Shown: piece by piece, positions 1 through 5,779 of the stretch | Position numbering within the stretch: position 1 is the stretch's first letter | Layout: each line of letters starts with the position of its first letter | Origin: Deltaproteobacteria bacterium | GTDB taxonomy: Bacteria > Desulfobacterota > DSM-4660 > Desulfatiglandales > B25-G16 | NCBI GenBank assembly: GCA_020355145.1 | Contig: CP070660.1 | Span: 765,594-771,578 of the forward strand | Reading direction: 5' to 3' | DNA length: 5,985 nucleotides | The notes under the pieces: model-generated | What the model was told of the DNA's origin: nothing | Database searches by the model: none | The model's input: the letters and a program-made list of their open reading frames with translations, nothing else | Translations under genes and position numbers: made by a program

Positions 1-218
1 GTAACTTCGGCAAGATGATTGCTATCAATCATGGATATAAGCTGAGGACAAGGTATGGACATCTGCATAAATTCCGGGTAAAAAAGGGGCAATATGTTAA
101 AAGGGGTCAAGTAATAGCCGAGGTTGGAAAAACTGGCCGGGTCACGGGTCCACACCTCCACTATGAGGTACTTCTAAATGGTGTCCCTGTAAACCCTTTT
201 CGCTACATACTAGATTGA
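1..218 (+). CDS. M23 family metallopeptidase (LytM/NlpD-like), C-terminal fragment
   Basis: This is the last 71 codons of a gene that enters from the left edge; its first complete codon is at 3 and its stop is at 216-218. The visible part is the end of an M23 (lysostaphin/LytM-type) domain. It shows a YGHLHK strand motif (54-71), a VKKGQYVKRGQVIAEVGKTG stretch typical of the beta-rich fold, and GPHLHYEV with the H-x-H pair (codons at 153 and 159) that supplies a zinc ligand and a catalytic histidine. It ends in NPFRYILD, the usual family end. Active members cleave peptide cross-bridges of peptidoglycan in the periplasm; inactive members activate amidases. The upstream HxxxD ligands, any signal peptide and any coiled coil lie outside the window, so activity cannot be judged. 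The gene runs in the same direction as secA, 154 bases upstream of the preferred secA start. Confidence 0.9.
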   Translation, partial: NFGKMIAINHGYKLRTRYGHLHKFRVKKGQYVKRGQVIAEVGKTGRVTGPHLHYEVLLNGVPVNPFRYILD

Positions 219-240
219 TTTGCACCTGTCTGCCTGCCTT

Positions 241-278
241 GTTAAATAAGAAATTATCTTAAACCCTCTCGTTTTTTT
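241..278 (+). terminator. Weak candidate terminator after the M23 gene
   Basis: An imperfect AT-rich inverted repeat (about 241-263, GTTAAATAA against TTATCTTAAAC) is followed, after about eight bases, by a run of seven T (272-278). The stem is poor and the T-run is not adjacent to it, so this is only a possible Rho-independent terminator. No better candidate is visible between 219 and 354. Confidence 0.2.
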
Positions 279-299
279 CTAAGCACACCATCATTAAAA

Positions 300-313
300 A
301 TTGCCAATTGCCA
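300..313. repeat. Tandem heptamer ATTGCCA x2
   Basis: Two perfect adjacent copies of ATTGCCA (300-306 and 307-313) lie in the M23-secA spacer, immediately upstream of the candidate secA promoter. Two copies alone could be chance. It is listed because the spacer after argJ also contains tandem 7-mers of different sequence. Confidence 0.6.
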
Positions 314-314
314 C

Positions 315-343
315 TTGAATTTTTCTCCATAAAGGTTTTTAAT
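315..343 (+). promoter_or_regulatory. Candidate sigma70-type promoter for secA
   Basis: TTGAAT (315-320; four of six matches to TTGACA) and TTTAAT (338-343; five of six matches to TATAAT) are separated by 17 bases. Transcription would start near 350. That leaves almost no leader for an ATG at 355 but about 23 bases, including a GAAAGG ribosome site, for the ATG at 373. The region is AT-rich, so a chance match is possible. Confidence 0.4.
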
Positions 344-360
344 CAATATAAAACATGACT

Positions 361-366
361 GAAAGG
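361..366 (+). promoter_or_regulatory. Ribosome binding site deciding the secA start
   Basis: GAAAGG ends six bases before the ATG at 373. The ATG at 355 has only AAAGG at 331-335, about 19 bases away and too far. The site therefore favours the start at 373, which also gives the canonical SecA N-terminus MLGRLFKNIIGSKNERELKR. Confidence 0.7.
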
Positions 367-372
367 CCCTCT

Positions 373-3207
373 ATGTTAGGTAGACTTTTCAAAAATATTA
401 TTGGAAGCAAAAACGAGAGAGAGCTTAAGAGATACGCCCCGATAGTAACAAGGATCAATGAACTTGAGCCCCAATTTAGAGACCTCAGTGATACCCAACT
501 GAGGGGTAAGACAGGGGAATTTAAGGAGAGGATAGCAAAGGGGGAGGCCCTGGATGATATCTTACCTGAGGCCTATGCTGCTGTGAGAGAAGCCTCGGTG
601 AGGGTCTTAGGCATGAGGCATTTTGATGTACAGCTGTCAGGAGGCATTGCCCTTCATCATGGAAGAATAGCAGAGATGAAGACAGGTGAAGGAAAGACCC
701 TAGCCGCTACCCTCCCCCTATATCTAAATGCACTCTTAGAACGCGGCTGCCACCTCGTTACGGTAAACGATTATCTCGCCAAAAGAGACGCCGAATGGAT
801 GGGTGGAATATATAGATCCTTAGGGATGTCTGTCGGTGTTATTGTGCATGATATGCATGATCAGGAGAGAAAGATCGCCTATAGCTCTGATATAACATAC
901 GGCACTAACAACGAATTCGGTTTTGATTACCTGAGGGATAATATGAAGTTCTCATTAGAGGACTGTGTGCAGAGGGAGCTCCATTTTGCCATTGTTGATG
1001 AGGTGGACAGCATCCTCATTGATGAATCCAGGACCCCTCTGATAATCTCAGGTCCCATCGAGCATAGTAAAGACATCTTTTGTGCCATGCTCAAGCCTCT
1101 GATCATCCAACTTAAGGAACACCAAGATAGGGTTATTAGGTCTATCCTAAATAGGGCCCAGGCAATGATGAGGGAGGGCGAGGATGAGGATAAGACAATC
1201 GAATTGCTGCTTCAGGTCAAGAGGGGTGACCCAAAGAACGCACGGTTTCTCGATATTATCGCCAAGGAGCCAGGATTAAAAAAGATGATCGACAGGACGG
1301 AATCCTTCCTTGCAGCCCAAAAGACCCTGCATGTCCTGGATGAAGAACTCTACTGCGTCATCGATGAGCAAGATCGCAGTGCAAACTGGACAGATAAGGG
1401 GCTAAAACTATTGTCGGGCGATCAACCGGATGCATTTGTTATCCCTGATCTTATCCAGGGACTACAGGAAATCGATAATGACCCTCATTTTAACTTTAGG
1501 GAAAAGAAAAGGTATAGGCGAGAATTAGAGGCAAGATATTCAGAGACATCCGATAGAATGCATGCGGCCCAACAGCTCATTAAGGCCTATTGGCTCTTCA
1601 ACAAGGATGTGGATTACGTTGTCAAGGCGGGGCAGGTTATAATCGTGGATGAGTTTACAGGTAGACTTATGCCAGGCCGGAGGTGGAGCGATGGGTTACA
1701 TCAGGCCATTGAGGCAAAGGAAGGTGTTAATGTTGCAGAAGAGAATCAAACCTTGGCTACCATAACCTTTCAAAATTACTTCAGGATGTATGAAAAGCTT
1801 GCTGGAATGACCGGGACAGCTGATACTGAGGCCCCGGAATTCAAGAAGATCTATGATCTCGATGTACTGGTAATACCAACTCATAAAGAGATGATCAGAG
1901 AGGACAATCCAGACGTTATCTATAAGACCGAAAGGGAGAAATCCAAGGCAGTTGTCGAGGAAATCAAGGAATTAAATAAAAATGGTCAACCTGTACTGGT
2001 GGGTACAATATCAATCGAAAAATCAGAGAGATTGAGCAAGGTGCTTAAAGGGGAGGGCATCAAACACCAGGTATTAAATGCCAAAAACCATGAAAGAGAG
2101 GCCGAGATTATTGCCCAGGCCGGACAAAATGGAACTGTTACCATATCCACAAATATGGCCGGCAGGGGAACCGATATAGTATTAGGTGATGGCGTGCCAG
2201 ACCTTGGCGGGTTGCATGTCCTTGGCACAGAGAGACATGAAAGCAGGAGGATTGATAATCAACTAAGGGGACGTTCAGGCCGACAGGGAGATCAAGGTTC
2301 TTCACGGTTTTATCTCTCCTTAGAAGACGATCTCATGAGGATCTTCGGCTCAGAAAGAATTGCCTCGGTCATGGATAGGCTTGGTATGGAAGAGGATCAA
2401 CCAATAGAACACCAGATCATTTCAAGGGCAATTGAAGGGGCCCAGAAAAGGGTTGAGGGTATCAATTTCAACATCCGAAAAAATCTCCTCGAATATGACG
2501 ATGTGATGAACCAACAAAGAAAGGTAATATACAGCCAGAGGAGGGAAACGCTAAAGGGTGACAGCCTTAAGGAAACCATTATGGGCATAATTGACGAGTT
2601 GGTAGAAGCTGCGGTTTTAGATACCATTGATCCCAAAATCTTTCCAGAGGAATGGAACTTGGGCCCACTCTCAGAGTATATGTATAACGTATTTGGGTTC
2701 TTGCCCCATTTCTCCAAAGAAGAGATAAAGGATCTAACCCAGCCTACTTTGATAGATAGACTAAAACAGGGGGCCTTAGATTCATATGAGAAAAAGGAGA
2801 AAGAGATGGATCCGCAATCCTTTCACCTTCTTCAAAAAATGGCCATGCTACAGGCAATCGATGAACTATGGATGGACCACCTCCTGGCCATGGACCAGCT
2901 AAAAGAGGGCATTGGCTTGAGGGGATATGGCCAGATGGACCCTCTTAAGGAGTATCAGAAAGAGGGTTACAGCATGTTCCTCTCAATGATAGAGAGAATT
3001 AAGGAAAATACCCTCCGGACACTTTTCAGGATAAGGATAGCCCCCCAGGAACGACCCTCCACCGTAGTTCCAAAAAAGGAAATGGTCCTCAGTCATGGTG
3101 ACAACGGAGGCAGGACCCCGGTCAAACGGAAGGCACCTAAGATAGGTAGAAATGATCCCTGTCCATGCGGGAGCGGAAGAAAATACAAACACTGCTGCGG
3201 TAGATGA
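373..3207 (+). CDS. secA: Preprotein translocase ATPase SecA, with enlarged PPXD
   Basis: SecA is the cytosolic motor that binds ATP and preproteins and pushes them through SecYEG. The start at 373 (944 residues) is preferred over 355: it has the ribosome site, begins MLGRLFKNIIGSKNERELKR like known SecA, and puts the Walker A lysine (MKTGEGKT) at K108 and the Walker B acidic pair (VDEVD) at D209-E210, the E. coli numbering. Further motifs are VDEFTGR (from V425), TGTADTEA (from T480), GRGTD (R598) and QLRGRSGRQGD (arginine fingers R634 and R637). Between SGP (about 226-228) and VDEFTGR there are 89 more residues than in E. coli, mostly helical and charged, like the longer PPXD I remember from Bacteroidetes. 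In contrast, the segment between GRGTD and the arginine fingers is 29 residues shorter than in E. coli. The protein ends in a SEC-C zinc motif, C930-x-C932...C941-C942, with Cys where E. coli has His. No frame break is seen. The stop overlaps the argJ start. Confidence 0.97.
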   Translation: MLGRLFKNIIGSKNERELKRYAPIVTRINELEPQFRDLSDTQLRGKTGEFKERIAKGEALDDILPEAYAAVREASVRVLGMRHFDVQLSGGIALHHGRIAEMKTGEGKTLAATLPLYLNALLERGCHLVTVNDYLAKRDAEWMGGIYRSLGMSVGVIVHDMHDQERKIAYSSDITYGTNNEFGFDYLRDNMKFSLEDCVQRELHFAIVDEVDSILIDESRTPLIISGPIEHSKDIFCAMLKPLIIQLKEHQDRVIRSILNRAQAMMREGEDEDKTIELLLQVKRGDPKNARFLDIIAKEPGLKKMIDRTESFLAAQKTLHVLDEELYCVIDEQDRSANWTDKGLKLLSGDQPDAFVIPDLIQGLQEIDNDPHFNFREKKRYRRELEARYSETSDRMHAAQQLIKAYWLFNKDVDYVVKAGQVIIVDEFTGRLMPGRRWSDGLHQAIEAKEGVNVAEENQTLATITFQNYFRMYEKLAGMTGTADTEAPEFKKIYDLDVLVIPTHKEMIREDNPDVIYKTEREKSKAVVEEIKELNKNGQPVLVGTISIEKSERLSKVLKGEGIKHQVLNAKNHEREAEIIAQAGQNGTVTISTNMAGRGTDIVLGDGVPDLGGLHVLGTERHESRRIDNQLRGRSGRQGDQGSSRFYLSLEDDLMRIFGSERIASVMDRLGMEEDQPIEHQIISRAIEGAQKRVEGINFNIRKNLLEYDDVMNQQRKVIYSQRRETLKGDSLKETIMGIIDELVEAAVLDTIDPKIFPEEWNLGPLSEYMYNVFGFLPHFSKEEIKDLTQPTLIDRLKQGALDSYEKKEKEMDPQSFHLLQKMAMLQAIDELWMDHLLAMDQLKEGIGLRGYGQMDPLKEYQKEGYSMFLSMIERIKENTLRTLFRIRIAPQERPSTVVPKKEMVLSHGDNGGRTPVKRKAPKIGRNDPCPCGSGRKYKHCCGR

Positions 3208-4397
3208 AAAAACAGGATAACTACTCGGTCCCAGGATTTCTAGCCTCTGCCGTTTCTGCTGGCCTCAAGAAAAACGGTAGGTTGGATCTTTCCCTGATAT
3301 ATTCCCAAAAGCAAGCTGTAGCAGTAGGGGTATTCACAACTAATAAGGTTAGGGCTGCCCCGGTCCTATTGAGTCAGGAAAGGATAAAAAAGGGTCCTAT
3401 AAGGGCGGTTATCACCAATACCGGCTATGCCAATGCATGTACTGGTATTCAAGGATTAAACGATGCCATTCAAACAGCAGATATAGTTGCCAAGGAGTTA
3501 GGGATCCATCCAGAGGAAATAGCCGTTGCCTCAACAGGGGTTATCGGGGCCTACCTACCACTCAATCTGATAAAAGATGCCATTCCAAGCCTAATAAGAA
3601 ATCTCTCCCCAAATGGATTTAGATCAGTTGCCGAGGCCTTGATGACCACAGACTTATTTCCCAAAATGAGCTATTTTGAAGGGAGTGCTGGCGGATATCC
3701 CTTTCACCTATTGGGATTAGCCAAGGGAGCTGGCATGATCATGCCAAATATGGCGACAATGCTATCCTTTCTGCTCACAGACATATATATTGACTCCCAG
3801 ACCTTATGTCCTATGTTTCGGTCAGCTGTTGAGTGTACCTTTAATAAGATTACCGTGGACGGAGAGACCAGCACCAATGATATGGTACTGATTATGGCCA
3901 ACGGGGATGCAGGAAACCCAAGGTTAGATAGCTCAGACATAGAGGAGTTTGAAAGGGGCTTAACAGAGGTTATGGGGGAGTTAGCTTACATGATCGCCAA
4001 GAACGGGGAAGGCGCTACCAAGGTAGTTATAATTGAGGTGGATGGTGCAGCAACAAGGGATGATGCAAATACAGCCGCGAGAGTAGTCGGGAACTCCAAT
4101 CTTGTTAAAACAGCCATCTTTGGCCAGGACGCTAACTGGGGAAGGATTATGGCTGCACTTGGTAGGTCTGGGGTCAGGCTAGAGGAAAATAGGGTCCAGA
4201 TCTGGATAGACGGGATCAAGATAGTAGATGGCGGCCTTATGACTACTGAAAGAGAGGAAAGACAGGCGGCTGATAGACTGAAAAAGGAACAGGTAACAAT
4301 TACCATTCACCTAAATCAGGGGAGATGCAAAGACAGGATAATAACCTGCGATCTGACATATGATTATATAAGGATTAATGCCGGCTATAGGACATAA
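3204..4397 (+). CDS. argJ: ArgJ: glutamate N-acetyltransferase / N-acetylglutamate synthase
   Basis: ArgJ moves the acetyl group from N-acetylornithine to glutamate, releasing ornithine in the cyclic arginine pathway; bifunctional members also acetylate glutamate from acetyl-CoA. The protein is 397 residues, normal for the family. It has the T111-G112 pair that forms the oxyanion hole (VASTGVIG) and KGAGMIMPNMATML around 174-187, where self-cleavage between A184 and T185 frees the nucleophilic threonine and makes the alpha and beta chains. It also has DGETSTNDM (219-227), KNGEGATK with E269, GQDANWGR (307-314) and the family C-terminus ending INAGYRT. The stretch before the conserved TCDLTYDY, where many family members carry a SATAW-like sequence, reads GRCKDRII here, a divergence that does not touch catalytic residues. 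The start codon shares ATGA with the secA stop and has no good ribosome site, so translation is probably coupled to secA. Sequence cannot tell mono- from bifunctional enzyme. Confidence 0.96.
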   Translation: MKKQDNYSVPGFLASAVSAGLKKNGRLDLSLIYSQKQAVAVGVFTTNKVRAAPVLLSQERIKKGPIRAVITNTGYANACTGIQGLNDAIQTADIVAKELGIHPEEIAVASTGVIGAYLPLNLIKDAIPSLIRNLSPNGFRSVAEALMTTDLFPKMSYFEGSAGGYPFHLLGLAKGAGMIMPNMATMLSFLLTDIYIDSQTLCPMFRSAVECTFNKITVDGETSTNDMVLIMANGDAGNPRLDSSDIEEFERGLTEVMGELAYMIAKNGEGATKVVIIEVDGAATRDDANTAARVVGNSNLVKTAIFGQDANWGRIMAALGRSGVRLEENRVQIWIDGIKIVDGGLMTTEREERQAADRLKKEQVTITIHLNQGRCKDRIITCDLTYDYIRINAGYRT

Positions 4398-4445
4398 AGT
4401 GCCTAAAGTTACAACTAAACACAACAAACTCAAGAAACACAAGAG

Positions 4446-4475
4446 CGGACAACGAGATAACTGAAACGTTGTCCG
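4446..4475. repeat. Perfect 9-bp inverted repeat (hairpin) after argJ
   Basis: CGGACAACG (4446-4454) pairs perfectly with CGTTGTCCG (4467-4475) across a 12-base loop. It lies 48 bases after the argJ stop. Neither strand has a T-tract next to the stem, so it is not a classical intrinsic terminator. It could protect the 3' end of the secA-argJ transcript, act with Rho, or be a protein binding site. Confidence 0.7.
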
Positions 4476-4478
4476 TGA

Positions 4479-4578
4479 GTAGGCAGTAAGCAGCATGCAA
4501 CGATTTTATGCAAGGTGCATACTGCTTACTGCATACTCCGTACTCATTCAAGGGGAGTTAGGCAGTATGCAGTAAGAA
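4479..4578. repeat. Degenerate 7-mer runs (GTAWGCA) in alternating orientation
   Basis: Run A (4479-4499) reads GTAGGCA, GTAAGCA, GCATGCA. Run B (4516-4543) reads TGCATAC, TGCTTAC, TGCATAC, TCCGTAC, which is the reverse complement of the same unit. Run C (4558-4578) reads TTAGGCA, GTATGCA, GTAAGAA, again in forward orientation. A and B form a 17-base stem with one mismatch (4483-4499 with 4516-4532). B and C form a perfect 13-bp stem (4525-4537 with 4564-4576). B is shared, so the two hairpins exclude each other. Confidence 0.8.
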
Positions 4579-4581
4579 AAT

Positions 4582-4768
4582 CAGTATCTAGTTTCAAGTA
4601 TGATGATCTCCTAAAAGGTCAGAAATCAGACGGCACAGTAAAAAGCTCCAGATGTAAGGCGCGCGAATCTTTAGGAATGAGGCGTACTTATCAGTACGTC
4701 GCAATGACTAAAGATGAAGCGCAACGCCGCAGATGGACTTTTTATGAAGCCGTCAAGTATCAAGTATC
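4582..4768. repeat. Second 7-mer family (MAGTATC) split by a palindromic element
   Basis: CAGTATC, TAGTTTC and AAGTATG stand in tandem at 4582-4602. AAGTATC occurs twice in tandem at 4755-4768. The intervening 152 bases (4603-4754) are the palindromic element. Put another way, TCAAGTAT followed by GATGAT occurs on both sides (4594-4607 and 4760-4776), the right copy having three extra bases. This may be an interrupted array or a target-site-like duplication. Confidence 0.6.
4603..4754. repeat. Long imperfect palindromic element (MITE/REP-like)
   Basis: The core at 4629-4754 is an interrupted inverted repeat. GACGGC (4629-4634), TAAAAAG (4639-4645) and TCCA (4647-4650) pair with TGGA (4734-4737), CTTTTTA (4738-4744) and GCCGTC (4749-4754). 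Further in, GGCG and GCGC pair with GCGC and CGCC, and ATCTTTAG (4667-4674) pairs with CTAAAGAT (4708-4715). The tip is CGTACT-TATC-AGTACG (4683-4698). The 26 bases at 4603-4628 are outside the symmetric core but may belong to the element. It encodes no transposase. From memory it resembles dispersed intergenic palindromes of deltaproteobacterial genomes, which could not be verified here. It ends 17 bases before the epimerase start. Confidence 0.75.
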
Positions 4769-4771
4769 CAG

Positions 4772-5743
4772 ATGATAAATAATCAACAAAAAACCCTGAT
4801 TACAGGAGTAGCTGGCTTTATTGGCTTTCATACAGCCAGATCATTGCTTGAAAGGGGTGACATGGTAATCGGCATAGATAACCTCAATCCCTATTATGAT
4901 GTCTCCTTAAAAAAGGCCAGACTGGAACAGATAAGGTCTCATCGTAATTTCACGTTCTATCACGAAGATATTAACAATCTCGATGCCCTTAAAGGAATAT
5001 TCTCTCGCCACAACATAGATAGGATCTGCAACTTGGCGGCCCAGGCTGGCGTAAGATACTCAATCCAAAATCCCTTTGCCTATCAGGAGAGCAATATAAA
5101 AGGCTTTCTCAATCTATTGGAAGTGGCAAGGCAATTCCCCGTAAATAACCTCGTCTTTGCCTCCTCATCATCTGTTTACGGTAATAATAAACGACTGCCT
5201 TTTGCCGTTGAAGACGTTGTTGATAACCCAATCTCGATTTATGCGGCAACTAAAAGGGCCGACGAATTGATGGCATATGCCTATAGCCATCTCTTTAAGA
5301 TCCCTCTAACCGGGCTCCGTTATTTCACGGTTTATGGGCCATGGGGAAGACCCGATATGGCCCTTTTTCTCTTTACCAGTTCTATACTGGATGGGAGGCC
5401 AATAGATATCTATAACTTTGGAAAGATGAAAAGGGATTTTACTTACATAGATGATATTGTAGATGGGACTATCTCCGCCCTAAATAGCCCCTTTAGATAT
5501 GAGATATTCAATCTTGGTAATTCAAAGAGTGTGGAACTGATGGAACTTATAAGGATAATTGAGGAGGAATTGGGGATAGAGGCAAAGAAGAACTTCCTTC
5601 CCCTTCAGCCAGGTGATGTCCCTGAGACATACGCTAATATAGAGAAGACAAAAAGGATGTTGGGCTTTAATCCCAAGACCTCAATCAGGACAGGCATTAG
5701 AAAATTCCTTACCTGGTATAGGGATTATTATAAGATAGACTGA
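4772..5743 (+). CDS. NAD-dependent UDP-glucuronate 4-epimerase-like SDR
   Basis: This is an extended short-chain dehydrogenase/reductase. The nearest family I recognise is UDP-glucuronate 4-epimerase (CapI/LspL/GAE), which makes UDP-galacturonate for capsule, LPS or other surface polysaccharide in the cytosol. It shows a Rossmann glycine motif G12-x-x-G15-x-x-G18, D36 in GIDNLNPYYD (NPYYD is typical of this group), NLAAQAGVRYS (87-97), a catalytic triad S132, Y157 and K161 spaced as in GalE, RYFTVYGPWGRPDMA (183-197), GKMKRDFTYIDD (217-228) and GDVPETYA (281-288). At 323 residues it is slightly short, because a loop near 236-243 before the NLGN motif is reduced compared with typical members. 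The ATG at 4772 is forced: an in-frame stop lies at 4745-4747 and the first beta strand begins at residue 8. No Shine-Dalgarno sequence precedes it. Substrate (glucuronate or another UDP-sugar) is inferred, not proven. Confidence 0.9.
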   Translation: MINNQQKTLITGVAGFIGFHTARSLLERGDMVIGIDNLNPYYDVSLKKARLEQIRSHRNFTFYHEDINNLDALKGIFSRHNIDRICNLAAQAGVRYSIQNPFAYQESNIKGFLNLLEVARQFPVNNLVFASSSSVYGNNKRLPFAVEDVVDNPISIYAATKRADELMAYAYSHLFKIPLTGLRYFTVYGPWGRPDMALFLFTSSILDGRPIDIYNFGKMKRDFTYIDDIVDGTISALNSPFRYEIFNLGNSKSVELMELIRIIEEELGIEAKKNFLPLQPGDVPETYANIEKTKRMLGFNPKTSIRTGIRKFLTWYRDYYKID

Positions 5744-5779
5744 CCTCCCCAACCAAATGCCCCTTCTTCCCCTCATGAA

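Larger units (their letters stand above)
4398..4771. other. Repeat-rich intergenic region, no convincing gene
   Basis: This 374-base spacer between argJ and the epimerase gene has no protein-like reading frame. The only long frame (4515-4775) is translated from repeats. From left to right it holds about 48 unremarkable bases, a perfect 9-bp hairpin (4446-4475), degenerate 7-mer runs of alternating orientation (4479-4578), a second 7-mer family (4582-4602), a palindromic element (4603-4754) and two more copies of the second 7-mer (4755-4768). There is no Rho-independent terminator with a T-tract after argJ and no convincing promoter for the epimerase. Confidence 0.85.

Noticed and set aside
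1696..2717. Minus-strand open frames inside secA (1696-1884, 1986-2228, 2397-2717)
   Set aside because: They lie antisense to conserved SecA motifs, have no ribosome sites, and show no protein family features.
3437..4306. Open frames within argJ on either strand (3437-3622, 3704-3940, 3986-4306)
   Set aside because: They are shadows of a strongly conserved argJ reading frame with no independent support.
4446..4475. Rho-independent terminator for secA-argJ
   Set aside because: The stem is good but no T-tract follows on either strand, so it is listed only as an inverted repeat.
4479..4578. CRISPR-like array
   Set aside because: The units are 7 bases with no spacers and alternate in orientation, so this is a simple repeat cluster, not a CRISPR.
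4715..4771. Promoter for the epimerase within the right arm of the palindrome (TATGAA at 4743-4748)
   Set aside because: No acceptable -35 hexamer lies at the right distance, and the match falls within the paired arm of the repeat.
4515..4775. 86-codon plus-strand frame between argJ and the epimerase
   Set aside because: It is made of the heptamer runs and the palindrome. Its translation is low-complexity and not protein-like, it has no ribosome site, and its overlap with the epimerase start is coincidental.
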